A stretch of 64,000 nucleotides of DNA, taken from positions 13,420,501 to 13,484,500 of the forward strand of contig OW121772.1 of the NCBI GenBank assembly GCA_933228765.1, given 5' to 3'. The notes under the pieces were generated by a model, which saw nothing but the letters and a program-made list of their open reading frames with translations, was not told the DNA's origin and ran no database searches. Position numbers and translations under genes: made by a program. This stretch comes from Miltochrista miniata (taxonomy: Eukaryota; Arthropoda; Insecta; Lepidoptera; Erebidae). This document shows, piece after piece, positions 1 to 9,816 of the stretch (position 1 is its first letter; every line of letters begins with the position of its first letter).

Positions 1-680
1 TCAATCTAAAAAATAATTTTAATTGTTTTTCAGCGTCTAAAATATTACATATAAATAAAATAAAAGTGTGTGTGTACTTCATTTTAAACAACAGCTTTTG
101 ACTAAACGTGTAAGAATAAATATATGTTACAAATGCTTACATGTGTTTTCAAATTAACAAGACAGCTAACGTCATCTATCGGTCAGGGGAGTAATCGTTT
201 CAACAAGTGGAAACGAAGCATCTAAAATTCCTCGAAGAGGTAGGCACAGGCATACCAACCAACATAATAGGTGCTGAATTCATCGCTAAGATCTCAAACA
301 AATTTCTGGATTCGAAACCATGACTTTGGTTGACAGATAGTTGGTGTAATAATGTATAATATTAGACTACTTTTATCCTGAGAATATATTTCACCGGTAA
401 AATATCAGCCACGGACGCCCACTAGTACCAGTTATAAAAGACTTAAATTGATTAGGTTTGTTTAAAATATGATTCATGATCAATCGGGCGTAAGCAACAT
501 AAATATAATGATACACTTGCAAATATATTTTATTAAGGTTCAATTTGTAGTGAGGTAAATTATTGCTGAATCGAGATTTTATTTGTATAAAACTCGGAAT
601 TTTTGAATGAAAAATCACATTCGAACCAGTATCTCACAAGTGACAAGTGACAAGTGACAAGAAATAACCAGATTTCTATC

Positions 681-2204
681 ATGTGAGTAAGTTCTTCTTT
701 TAATAGTAGAAATGCTCAGCTATGGACCTAGTTTTTGTCTGCTAGCTGTGTTCATTTTCATCTTCTCTTCATCTTAGTGCATTCTCAGTAGCTACCAAAC
801 CCTACTGGGATTTGGAGCCTGGGGTCCAGTTTTATTTGGTTGCTAGAGCAGCTATTGTTTGACTTTTGATTTTCAACATTGATGGTAGCGATTGCTGTCT
901 AACATCCCAACCCCCTAGGAATGCCTTTATCGTTCCCTCATCCGTTAGTCAACAGGTGCACCGCTTAAAGGTGAGGACGCTTGGACCTCATGCACCCATT
1001 TTCATATCCTATCTATTCCTCATGATGTTGTTCAGTTACGAACCCGGTTTTTGTCTGTCGGCTGTGTTAACTTTCATGTCCTATCTATTCCTGATGTACT
1101 GAAAATCTGAGAATATTTTATTTATGATTTGATTGTATCTTAACAGGTCTGATTCGGAGTTTGAAACGTGTTCTGTAGTGGAGTCTGTTGCACCAAAGAA
1201 ACGTAAGCCGGTGGAGAAAAAGCAAAAACAATCGAAGATCCTCACTTCACCTCCGTTGGAGTCAGACAGCGTTCGACGAAAAAGAAATTCATCTGACCTT
1301 AAAACCACACAGAGGTAGGTTTCACTATGTTCTTTTTTTATACTACTAAGGTGACAGACAAGCTTACGACCCACCTGATGGTAAGTGCTCACCGCAGCTT
1401 ATAGATGATTGTAACACCGGAGGCGCTACACCCACGCTGCCGACTCTGAACGCCGTATTGCCATGTTGAAATGGATAGGCGCAGGTTGTGACTACCTGCT
1501 ATTGAAAATTTTCAAGGCGCTCAGAAAAGCATTCAACATGGCTTAACGACTGCCATTTTACTGACAACCGGGACCAACGGCTTAACGTGCCTTCCGAAGT
1601 ACGGAAACGCTCGCACAAAGAATTGATACAAATTGCTCACCCATCGAGGACCAGCCACAGCGAAACTTGCTAACCACAGTGATCGTGTACAGAACACTGA
1701 GACCGCGGGGCCACGAGCGCTTCAAAACTTCAACTTTTTTCAACTAAGTTTGTGTTTTGATTGTTAACATTCATACTTAGTATACTTTGATCCCAAGTTC
1801 TTAGTCACTTTGATTCAGTACGTTTATAATTAACACTTTGTTTCTTTTACAGAAAAAATAAACCAAACTTCCTGAATATTTTGCGGTCCGAAGAAGCCAG
1901 TTGCAGTGAACCAGAACGACGTGAACTAACTTCCAGTTTCTCGAGCCGTGTTGCAACGGGAACGTCCCGTCGCTCCAAGAAGACGGGAGGAGGGTATGTG
2001 ATTGATTTTAAACTGTATAAAACTAATGACTACATATCACACGCCGCTGATGTGCGCTATAGGACTGCCCTTGTGACTGTAAAACTACAGTGTGACGAGT
2101 CCTCACTATCTTGGGAGTCACTTCAAGAGTTTCTAGGACTCGCATTTAAAGAATTTCAAGACACTGAACCAGTGCATTATTCTGATAAGATTTTTATAAA
2201 GTAG
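681..2204 (+). CDS. Spliced small basic protein A of the Polinton (about 173 aa, function unknown)
   Basis: I propose three exons. A donor GTGAGT follows AT at 681-682. An acceptor TTAACAG ends at 1146 and the next exon starts with G, so the start codon ATG is split across intron 1. Exon 2 (1147-1314) ends at donor GTAGGT and exon 3 starts at 1853 after TTTTACAG. The two open frames join in phase and stop at 2204. Exon 2 holds a classical nuclear-localisation-like cluster (PKKRKPVEKK) and serine/acid-rich sequence. Exon 3 holds RRSKK followed by a strand-strand-helix pattern (YVIDFKLY, VTVKLQCDESS, SLQEFLGLAFKEF) that also appears in the proteins at 7184 and 7479. It contains an LxCxE-type string (LQCDE). 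It lies just upstream of the polymerase on the same strand. No family is recognised; a nuclear regulatory or DNA-binding role is only a guess. The exon structure is inference from splice signals and phase. Confidence 0.55.
1350..1725 (+). repeat. Interspersed repeat inside intron 2 of protein A
   Basis: A ~370-bp repeat with recognisable kin at 38636-38990 (minus), 50910-51250 (minus), 56264-56617 (plus), 60060-60210 (minus, partial) and 62510-62690 (plus, partial). Shared landmarks are GGATAGGCGCAGGTTGTGAC, AACGACTGCCATTTTACTG and CGTGCCTTCCGAAG. Its position between donor 1315 and acceptor 1852 means it does not interrupt coding sequence. Confidence 0.7.
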
Positions 2205-2646
2205 TTTTATTCTCTATTTTTTATAAATTAAGCTATAGACTGAAAAAGTTTCGTATGTATTCGGTTTATAAATTGGGTTATATATAATAATAATAATAAT
2301 AATAACGCCTTTTTGTACTACGTGTAACACATCCGAGGAGGGTATGTGATTGATTTTAAACTGTATAAAACTAACGACTACATATCTGTGGTGACTGTAA
2401 AACTACAGTGTGACGAGTCCTTACTATCTTGGGAGTCACTTCAAGAGTTTCTAGGACTCGCATTTAAAGAATTTCAAGACACTGAACCAGTGCATTATTC
2501 TGATAAGATTTTTATAAAGTAGTTTTATTCTCTATTTTTTATAAATTGAGCTATAGACTGAAAAAGTTTCGTATGTATTCGGTTTATAAATTGGGTTATA
2601 TATAATAATAATAATAATGCCTTTTTGTACTGCGTGTAACACATCC
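1987..2646 (+). repeat. Imperfect tandem duplication spanning the end of protein A and the start of polB
   Basis: Copy 1 (1987-2334) and copy 2 (2335-2646) share the last ~70 codons of exon 3, the 3' untranslated stretch, an AAT run and the first codons of the polymerase. Copy 1 reads ACG where copy 2 has the polymerase ATG at 2617, so only copy 2 can start polB. Copy 2 lacks about 30 bp that is present in copy 1, so only copy 1 encodes full protein A. The duplication thus gives each gene one functional boundary. Confidence 0.9.
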
Positions 2647-5600
2647 GTACCCAGTAAATCATGGATAGGACATTTACGAAGTAGTTTGCATAGGAAAAGT
2701 ACTCATACAATAAAACATAGTGATGGAGTAGAAATCGTAAACTCAGCGTTTCGCAATCGTATATTAACATATAAAATATTGTCTTGCGATGAACTTCAGG
2801 GAGCGTCAGTAGAATCTTTTTTTTTAAATATTCGTAACCAATTAAAATCTCTTCTAATCGAATTTCTTGCTAAGCATAATTGTGTTAAGGTAAACTTTGA
2901 GTATTTTGGTACATTTTTAAAATTCAAAGATAATTCCCAAGAAGTGAAATCTTTTGGAACCAAAAATAAAATATTGTATTCTAATTTTGATTTCGAAAAA
3001 TTTTATATTGAAACAGTTAATTATTTAAAAACAAATATTGAAGAGTTTGAAGGTCGTGATAGTGGTTGGACATTTATAAACCATTTGTATGTTGAGATGA
3101 ATCTCAATAAATACCAACCACTTGGTGGGTCGAGTTTCATCAGTTTACCCAAATCAATTCAGGCTAAAAAAGCGTGTTTGAATATTATGAATAAAGATCG
3201 ATATTGTTTTTTATGGTGTGTAACAGCGGCTTTATATCCAACTAAAAAACACCCTGAAAGAACGCATTCTTATCCTAATTTTCGAGAATTATTTAATTTA
3301 AAGGGAATGTCTTTTCCCGTGACCTTTAATGATATTAAAACATTTGAAAGAAACAATCCATGTATTAAGTTTATAATTTATGGTTTAAAAAATCATAAAA
3401 CCTTTGTAGGTCCTTTGTATAAATCTGAAATCGATAAAAAGTACAAAGGAAAAATTATTCATTTACTGTTTCTTGAAAATAACAGCTCTTCTCATTATTG
3501 TTTGATCAAAGACTGTTCTAGACTTTTTAGAAGTCAAGTCACATCTCATCACAACAGATTACATCTTTGTGATTTATGTTTAATATTTTTCAATACCGCT
3601 GACGAACTTAACAACCATTTATGTGGAGGTATAATAACTCTCCTCCCAAATAAAGGTTCAGTAATTAAATTTAAAAACTATGAACGCAAACAAACTATGC
3701 CTTTTTGTATTTACGCAGATTTTGAATCGATGTTACAAAAAAATACTGAGCCTAATAATAATTGTTCTAGTAAAAATACGAATATATTCCACCAACACGT
3801 GCCGGTTGCTTTTGGTTATTATATTGTATGCTCTGATGATCCTCGTTATAATCGTTACGTGTCATATCGAGGTAGAGACTGTGATAAGCGCTTTGTTGAC
3901 TATATAACTAAAGACGTACAAAAAATTTATGATATAATTAAGTCGCCTGCTGCAATGATATTTTCCTCGGAGGACAGGTGTGATTTTGAAAATGCAACAC
4001 GTTGTCATATCTGCCAAAACTTTATTTTTTGTGACAAAGTCCGCGATCATTGTCATCTTACCGGTCGTTATCGAGGAGCTGCGCATTCGTTCTGTAATTT
4101 GCAATATAAAATGCCTGCATTTGTCCCCATTTTTTTTCATAACTTAGCTGGTTATGATTGTCATTTATTTATTAAAGCGTTGGGTGACGTCCCTGGTGAA
4201 ATAAAAATAATACCTAAAAATAAAGAAAACTATATCTCATTTACGAAATTTGTATCAGTTTCAAATAATAAGTTTTTTCAAATGCGTTTTCTTGATTCAT
4301 TTAAATTTTTGGGTACAAGTTTAGACAAATTAAGTAAAACTTTAACACCAGAAATGTTTAAACATTTACAAAATCACTTCCCTGTTCCTGATGAATTCCA
4401 ACTACTTACTCGCAAAGGTATTTATCCATATGAATATATGGATTCGTGGAAACGGTATGATGAAAATTTTTTACCTCCAAAGAAATACTTTTATAGTTCC
4501 CTTAATGATGAAAATGTTTCTGAAGATGATTACCGGTATGCAAATTTAGTTTGGTCAAAATTTAGAATTACTAGTTTAGGTGAATATACGGATTTATATC
4601 TAAAAACTGATGTGCTTTTATTAGCAGATATTTTTGAAAATTTTAGAAAGACATGCAAACAACATTATCACTTAGATCCATCTTTTTATTTAACTGCACC
4701 CAGTTTATCTTTCGACGCTATGTTATTAAAAACAGGTGTTGAATTGGAACTAATTAATGACTTGTCTATGATACGCATGTTACAAAGTGGTATAAGAGGA
4801 GGAGTGTGCCTCTGCTCTCACAGGCATGCTAAAGCAAATAACACATACTTAGCTAATTACAAATCTTCGGAACCTGATTCCTATATCTCTTATATAGATT
4901 GTAATAATGTGTATGGGTACAGTATGTGTCAATACTTACCATTATCTAATTTCAAATTTCTCACTCAACAAGAAATTGATAATTTAGATATAACTAAAAT
5001 TGCAATTGATGCTGATTATGGTTATATTTTGGAAGTGGATATAGCATACCCTAAGCATTTGCATAACTTGCACAACGATTTACCATTTTGTTCCGAAAAA
5101 TTTATACCCCCCGGGGGAAAGAGTTCTAAGCTAATACCTAATTTATATGATAAATTTAATTATGTCATACATTACGTGCATTTACAAACTTGTATGAAAC
5201 ATGGGTTGATATTGAAGAAGATTCATAGAATAATCAGTTTTCTACAAAGCCCATATTTAAAACAATATATTGATTTAAACACCAAACTGAGACAAAAAAG
5301 TTCTTCCACTTTTGAACAAGACTTTTTTAAGCTCTTGAATAATAGTGTATTTGGAAAAACTTTAGAAAATACTGAAAACAGGGTTAATGTCCATTTAGTT
5401 TCTCAGTGGCAAGATATCGAAAACATAACTAAACGAAGAAAATGCGCTCAAAACCTTATTGCTCGTCCAAATTTCCATAGTGCAACGGTTTTCACAAAAA
5501 ATCTAGTAGCGGTGCAGTTAAATCCTGAACAAATAGTTTTGAACAAACCAATATATATTGGATTTGCTGTTCTAGAATTATCAAAAAGTCATATGTATGA

Positions 5601-6138
5601 CTTTCACTATTCAGTCATGCAACCTTTTTACAAGGATAGGATACGGATGTGTTACACGGACACAGATAGTTTTGTTTATCATATACAAACCCATGATTTC
5701 TATGAAGACATAAAAAATAACTTTTTATCTTACTTCGACACCAGCAATTTTTGTAAAAATAATGTGTATAATTTACCCATACAGAACAAAAAAATACCAG
5801 GCTTATTTAAAGATGAAATGGGTGGTAAAATAATAAGCGAATTCGTTGGGTTGAGATCAAAGTTATATTGTATCAAAACCATTGATAGCACTATTAAAAA
5901 AGCCAAGGGTATTAAAAAGAATGTTGTACGTGACATTAACGTTTTCGATTACAAAAAAACACTTTACAACAATGAAATTGTTCATAAAACAAATGTTTTA
6001 TTTAAGTCAATAAAACATGAGCTATTTACATGTGCTGTAACAAAAATTGCGCTGTCTGGTGATGATGATAAACGAGTTATTGCAAAAGATAAGATTTCAA
6101 CTCGAGCATGGGGTCATACCGATATTTTTAATTTTTAA
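2617..6138 (+). CDS. POLB: Protein-primed family B DNA polymerase of a Polinton/Maverick
   Basis: 1,173 aa, typical for Polinton polymerases. It would replicate the linear element from its ends by protein priming. Seen in order: an N-terminal C2H2-type finger (CTAC...H...H, residues 4-25); a second finger CDLC...H..C near 325-345; Exo I YADFES (~366-371); a Cys/His-rich insert (CHIC ... RDHCHLTGRYRG) near 455-490; Exo II HNLAGYDCH (~508); Exo III YLKTDVLLLADIF (~661); polymerase motif A YIDCNNVYGYSM (~759); motif B LLNNSVFGKT (~906); and motif C YTDTDS (~1012). No frame break and no missing catalytic residue is visible, so the enzyme appears intact. The start is the ATG in the second duplicate copy, whose upstream partner has ACG. 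The 3' end is also duplicated downstream. Confidence 0.95.
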   Translation: MPFCTACNTSVPSKSWIGHLRSSLHRKSTHTIKHSDGVEIVNSAFRNRILTYKILSCDELQGASVESFFLNIRNQLKSLLIEFLAKHNCVKVNFEYFGTFLKFKDNSQEVKSFGTKNKILYSNFDFEKFYIETVNYLKTNIEEFEGRDSGWTFINHLYVEMNLNKYQPLGGSSFISLPKSIQAKKACLNIMNKDRYCFLWCVTAALYPTKKHPERTHSYPNFRELFNLKGMSFPVTFNDIKTFERNNPCIKFIIYGLKNHKTFVGPLYKSEIDKKYKGKIIHLLFLENNSSSHYCLIKDCSRLFRSQVTSHHNRLHLCDLCLIFFNTADELNNHLCGGIITLLPNKGSVIKFKNYERKQTMPFCIYADFESMLQKNTEPNNNCSSKNTNIFHQHVPVAFGYYIVCSDDPRYNRYVSYRGRDCDKRFVDYITKDVQKIYDIIKSPAAMIFSSEDRCDFENATRCHICQNFIFCDKVRDHCHLTGRYRGAAHSFCNLQYKMPAFVPIFFHNLAGYDCHLFIKALGDVPGEIKIIPKNKENYISFTKFVSVSNNKFFQMRFLDSFKFLGTSLDKLSKTLTPEMFKHLQNHFPVPDEFQLLTRKGIYPYEYMDSWKRYDENFLPPKKYFYSSLNDENVSEDDYRYANLVWSKFRITSLGEYTDLYLKTDVLLLADIFENFRKTCKQHYHLDPSFYLTAPSLSFDAMLLKTGVELELINDLSMIRMLQSGIRGGVCLCSHRHAKANNTYLANYKSSEPDSYISYIDCNNVYGYSMCQYLPLSNFKFLTQQEIDNLDITKIAIDADYGYILEVDIAYPKHLHNLHNDLPFCSEKFIPPGGKSSKLIPNLYDKFNYVIHYVHLQTCMKHGLILKKIHRIISFLQSPYLKQYIDLNTKLRQKSSSTFEQDFFKLLNNSVFGKTLENTENRVNVHLVSQWQDIENITKRRKCAQNLIARPNFHSATVFTKNLVAVQLNPEQIVLNKPIYIGFAVLELSKSHMYDFHYSVMQPFYKDRIRMCYTDTDSFVYHIQTHDFYEDIKNNFLSYFDTSNFCKNNVYNLPIQNKKIPGLFKDEMGGKIISEFVGLRSKLYCIKTIDSTIKKAKGIKKNVVRDINVFDYKKTLYNNEIVHKTNVLFKSIKHELFTCAVTKIALSGDDDKRVIAKDKISTRAWGHTDIFNF

Positions 6139-6446
6139 CAAAAATTAGGTGTGCTATCCTGTCTTCACATAGTATTCGCAAATTATAATTATTGTAATCA
6201 ACTAAACTAACTAAAATTGTAAAATTTATATGCAGTTTTGTATTATTATAAGTACCTAATCTTAAGAAATTAAACCAAGTAAGAGCATGGGGTCATACCG
6301 ATATTTTTTATTGTGTGCTATCCTGTCTTTACATAGTATTCACAAATTATAATTATTGTAATCAACTAAACTAACTAAAACTGTAAAATTTATATGCTGT
6401 TTTGTATTATTATAAGTACCTAATCTTAAGAAATTAAACTAAGTAA
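6104..6446 (+). repeat. Tandem duplication of the 3' end of polB
   Basis: Copy 1 (6104-6282) contains the last polymerase codons, the stop and ~145 bp of 3' sequence. Copy 2 (6283-6446) repeats GAGCATGGGGTCATACC and the following AT-rich stretch with a few substitutions and a small deletion around the stop. It is outside the reading frame and does not affect the protein. Confidence 0.9.
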
Positions 6447-7183
6447 AACTGAGAAATTTGGAATAAATGCATTATTATAAATATAGTATTCTGTTTTTTC
6501 TTTAATTTCCTAATACATTTGCAATACCTACTATCATGTACCATGAGAGATTTTCGCGGTCGCGGGAAACCGCTGTCGCGCTGGCTATGCCCGCCATGAA
6601 ACTTGTATGTCAGGATCGTAGTAAGTGGAAATCCTTAGTCTCTGCCTACCCTGATGGGAAACAGGTGTGAAAATATGTATATGTATGTATGTTATGATGT
6701 CTTAAGTTACATACTTCGAAGTAAAATTTCTTAGAAATGTGAAATAGGATATCTATGGTTAGTAGTAGTGGACTATTGGACATTCTGAAAAAAATCTTCA
6801 AAACCTGGGACCTTGGTAGCGACAGTCACAACCTCATAACACCTGATGATATGCATCATCATTCACGTTACAACACGTTTACAATTCATAAAAATTTCGC
6901 AACTTAAGTAAGTACATAACAATGTGCATTACATCATTCTTAAGACATGTTTGAACATGTTCGTCATAGTGAACGATGACACTTGCAAACTTGTAGGGAG
7001 TATCTCGTTACAACTTATTGCAAAATAAACTAAATCAACAGGTCAGAACTTGAATTAATACGTAGTACAGTGTATGTGTCACTAGCGGGTCATGTTTCTA
7101 TTTAATTCACCTATTACTCATAATTACATTCAGTTTCATACTTGTTCTCTTTACATTCACACAAAGCAGTCTTTTAATTAATA
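6447..7183. other. Intergenic stretch with a probable LINE 3' remnant
   Basis: No gene seen. 6535-6690 reads as the tail of a LINE open frame (conceptual DRSKWKSLVSAYPDG, then stop and an ATGT-rich tail). The remainder up to 7183 is AT-rich and carries no feature I recognise; it may hold the promoter of the two small genes that follow. Confidence 0.4.
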
Positions 7184-7465
7184 ATGTTGAAGCAACAGCA
7201 GTGCATCTCTGAACCTCAAACCAGTTACTTTGCTACAAGGAATAGGAGGATTCCAAAATACGTAATTAAAATAGATGTATTAGAAGCTGAAGATACATCA
7301 GATAACGAAGTAGAAATACATACAAGAGTGAAAACCCAATATATTGTTTACGATCAGTGGGATGAAATATATTATAAAACAGAGAAATTACTGAGCCAAA
7401 TATTTAAAACGTTAGAAGATCGTGGCAGAGGAGGACGAGGCCAACCAGATATACCTCAACATTAA
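7184..7465 (+). CDS. Small protein B (93 aa), unknown, relative of proteins A and C
   Basis: Not recognised as a known family. The order is a short basic segment (ATRNRRIPK), a strand (YVIKIDVL), an acidic loop, a second strand (TQYIVYD) and a helix (DEIYYKTEKLLSQIFKTLED), then a Gly/Arg tail (RGRGGRG). The same layout occurs in protein C just downstream and in exon 3 of protein A, suggesting a three-member family within the element. Stop at 7465 is 13 bases before the next start, so one transcript could carry both. A role in the nucleus or in DNA handling is a guess. Confidence 0.6.
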   Translation: MLKQQQCISEPQTSYFATRNRRIPKYVIKIDVLEAEDTSDNEVEIHTRVKTQYIVYDQWDEIYYKTEKLLSQIFKTLEDRGRGGRGQPDIPQH

Positions 7466-7478
7466 TACATTATAAATA

Positions 7479-7856
7479 ATGGCAGATGCATATGGTGACG
7501 GTATTGTTCAATACGCTCAAGACCCCTTTGACTTCTCACATATTTTACCTCTTTCTCCTACGCAAGTTGAACCAAAAAGAAGAAAACCAACTATTTGTAG
7601 AAAATCTAAAAAGACAGCTCATAAATCTTTTGTAATCAGCAACCAACCAAAAGGAGTCAAGCTAATTCAGATAAAGATCTTGGACATCACCAACGACAAA
7701 GACAAACCTTCGTTGCCGTTTTGTGAAGATAGTGACAGTGTGATACTTAGTGCTCAATACGTAGTTCATGATACAGTTGATGAAATCATGGACATGGCTG
7801 AAGGTATTATTAAGAAAATATCTAAGAAAATTCATGGTGATAGCTTATCATTTTAA
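7479..7856 (+). CDS. Small protein C (125 aa), unknown, relative of proteins A and B
   Basis: Strongly basic, nuclear-localisation-like segment EPKRRKPTICRKSKKTAHK near residues 31-50, then strand (KLIQIKILDI), acidic loop, strand (SAQYVVHD) and helix (VDEIMDMAEGIIKKISKKI). This matches the strand-acid loop-strand-helix layout of protein B. It follows protein B after 13 bases and is followed by a poly(A) signal at 7995. No catalytic motif or membrane segment is visible. Confidence 0.6.
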   Translation: MADAYGDGIVQYAQDPFDFSHILPLSPTQVEPKRRKPTICRKSKKTAHKSFVISNQPKGVKLIQIKILDITNDKDKPSLPFCEDSDSVILSAQYVVHDTVDEIMDMAEGIIKKISKKIHGDSLSF

Positions 7857-7994
7857 CTAATGTGTTTTTAGTTTTAAGTAAGTTATACATCACCTTAATA
7901 CTTAGAGATGTACTGCTGACGCTTCAACATTTTGTACGCGTCATTTTTTATCATTGTGTTAGGTTTAAGATCAATGTAATTTTTTGAGACATTA

Positions 7995-8000
7995 AATAAA
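7995..8000 (+). terminator. Poly(A) signal AATAAA for the plus-strand genes
   Basis: AATAAA 139 bases after the stop of protein C, facing the minus-strand signal at 8089-8094. Together they mark the convergence point of the two transcription blocks. Confidence 0.6.
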
Positions 8001-8088
8001 TGGTATTATGATTAATTTTTTTTTTCATTTCAATTTCGACTTGGGTAGGAAATAGTATGAAAAACAAACACAGTATAGTAATAAAACA

Positions 8089-8094
8089 TTTATT
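8089..8094 (-). terminator. Poly(A) signal AATAAA for the minus-strand block
   Basis: TTTATT on the plus strand (AATAAA on minus) lies 14-19 bases beyond the stop of the 164-aa gene, where the end of the structural-gene transcript would be expected. Confidence 0.6.
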
Positions 8095-8107
8095 CGGTTT
8101 ATTAAAC

Positions 8108-8602
8108 TTATGAAATACAAAAATTATTTTCTAAACACCATTGTTTAATACACAATACATTCCTTAAAGCACAATAGTTCTTATGAGCAAAACAATTATA
8201 CAAAAATAGGTCTTTACAGTAAAGATCACTAAGAGTCTTTAAGTTAGGAATACTTTTATTTTTACATATGTCGGAAACATTATTATGACCACATAGCTCT
8301 TGAACCCAATTAATTTTCTCACTACCTTTAACAAGAACCTTTTTTTCCTTCAAATAGGGTTTGATTATTCTAGAAAATTCTCTGTAGTCTATATATCCTT
8401 CGCTCCAGCGGTAACCTCTATTCCTTTCAATCCACCAAATGTGTCTTCTTTCTTCATCAGTTAGCGAGGATAACGGGTAAGGAGGTTTTATTAAGAATAT
8501 ATGAGTATGTTCCAACGTAGCTACAGCTAATTCTTTGACTATAAAGTTATTATAACGATCTTTAAAACCCTGAACATCTACTATAATAGTATTTTTGTTC
8601 AT
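8108..8602 (-). CDS. 164-aa protein, possible RNase H-fold (DnaQ-like) exonuclease
   Basis: Starts at ATG 8602, which overlaps the MCP stop as ATGA (8599-8602). The N-terminus (IIVDVQGF) followed by an acidic/aliphatic strand and the later VKGSEK string resemble small exonuclease-like proteins common in insect genomes, but the usual full set of acidic catalytic residues is not obvious. The C-terminus is cysteine-rich. It is the last gene of the minus-strand block. Family placement is tentative; the frame itself is well supported by its exact overlap with the capsid gene. Confidence 0.5.
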   Translation of the reverse strand: MNKNTIIVDVQGFKDRYNNFIVKELAVATLEHTHIFLIKPPYPLSSLTDEERRHIWWIERNRGYRWSEGYIDYREFSRIIKPYLKEKKVLVKGSEKINWVQELCGHNNVSDICKNKSIPNLKTLSDLYCKDLFLYNCFAHKNYCALRNVLCIKQWCLENNFCIS

Positions 8603-9816
8603 GATATCTTTCTGACGACGCTACTTAACGGCTTATACTCGATTATACAGTCGTTCAATATAAGACAATATGCTGAAGTTTGATCTGGTATATCAATATC
8701 ACTTTCAATTTCCACTCTAACATCCACAACAGGACCTGATTTAAGATTATCTGGTTGTCTAGAACAATCTACTACAAATAACGGAGCAATATTTTTAAAT
8801 TGTTTCTCATTTAATAATGGCTCGGCGCGACGTCCATAATACGACTGTTGAAATCTAGTATATTGTTCATATATTAAAGCAATTCGATTATTCGAGAAAC
8901 TTGAATTCAAATTTTCATAAGGGAAGTAGGTTGAATTTAGGTATACTCTAACATCACGAACATCACAGTGATCAAACTTAGACATATCCAATTTAGAATT
9001 ATTTTTTCTATTTGTTTGCAGACCAATAATAACAAATCTTGGTTTCTCTATTTGCGACGATGTTTTCATGGACCAAGTATGCTTAGTAGTTTTTGGTAAA
9101 GCCGGATATTCATATAAATCCCAATTCCTAAATATCATCTGGAGTGGTCGATCTTTTTCTAACAGTTTTAACATATTTATTTTTTCCCTATCGGACACTT
9201 TGACATGTGGTACACGCCATATTATTTTATTTATAATAATATCTTCTACAGTTTCACCATCGTTAAGTTTTAGGGCGTTCAGATTAGTATTACTTCGTAA
9301 CAATATTAATTCATGTTTGCTGTTTATCACTACTTTCTTGAAATCTTCTGCAAAACCAAGAATGTTACAGAGGGGTATAGAAGCAGAAAAGCTTCCCCCA
9401 TTTGCACTATTTATGCCTTCGATATTCCATCCCCAAGCATTAGATGCTTTAGCCTCGTTTTCGTTCATTGATATTAATGATTTCATTGTGGTAGTTATAC
9501 CAGCGTTTTTTATTTTATCTATTTCCACTCCATTTATCTCATACCTTATATCTTGAAACAAATAAAGTAGACTATTGTTTGTGAAATGAACGTTAATGAC
9601 TCTTTCCTTCGAATTTCCACCCTTGTTTACAACAACAGTTCCTTCCAAAAACAAAGTGCTTGCTGATGGTAATATATACAAGTCTTGTTGATTAATAGGT
9701 ATCCTGATTTCATCGCTTCTATTGAAACTTGTTACGTAAGGCTTGTAAGAGTGAAATTCAATTCCTTCCACAGCGTTGTTGTATGCAGGAGTGGACAAAA
9801 CATCTAGTATATTCAT
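8599..9816 (-). CDS. MCP: Polinton major capsid protein (double jelly-roll, hexon-like)
   Basis: 405 aa. It resembles the Polinton/adintovirus double-jelly-roll capsid family, which assembles as trimers (hexons) in the capsid shell. Visible family-like segments include DEIRIPINQQD near residues 34-44, the long beta-rich body, and a C-terminal region ending in IIEYKPLSSVVRK. It is somewhat shorter than many family members. It sits between a 49-aa gene and the 164-aa gene with ATGA overlaps at both ends (9813-9816 and 8599-8602), downstream of the penton gene, which is the expected company. No break seen. Confidence 0.8.
   Translation of the reverse strand: MNILDVLSTPAYNNAVEGIEFHSYKPYVTSFNRSDEIRIPINQQDLYILPSASTLFLEGTVVVNKGGNSKERVINVHFTNNSLLYLFQDIRYEINGVEIDKIKNAGITTTMKSLISMNENEAKASNAWGWNIEGINSANGGSFSASIPLCNILGFAEDFKKVVINSKHELILLRSNTNLNALKLNDGETVEDIIINKIIWRVPHVKVSDREKINMLKLLEKDRPLQMIFRNWDLYEYPALPKTTKHTWSMKTSSQIEKPRFVIIGLQTNRKNNSKLDMSKFDHCDVRDVRVYLNSTYFPYENLNSSFSNNRIALIYEQYTRFQQSYYGRRAEPLLNEKQFKNIAPLFVVDCSRQPDNLKSGPVVDVRVEIESDIDIPDQTSAYCLILNDCIIEYKPLSSVVRKIS

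Noticed and set aside
866..1102. 78-codon plus frame
   Set aside because: Falls in the proposed first intron, contains short internal duplications (TTTTTGTCTG..GCTGTGTT) and no motif.
9068..9556. Plus-strand open frame of 162 codons
   Set aside because: It lies antisense within the capsid gene, has no motif, and the opposite strand is clearly coding.
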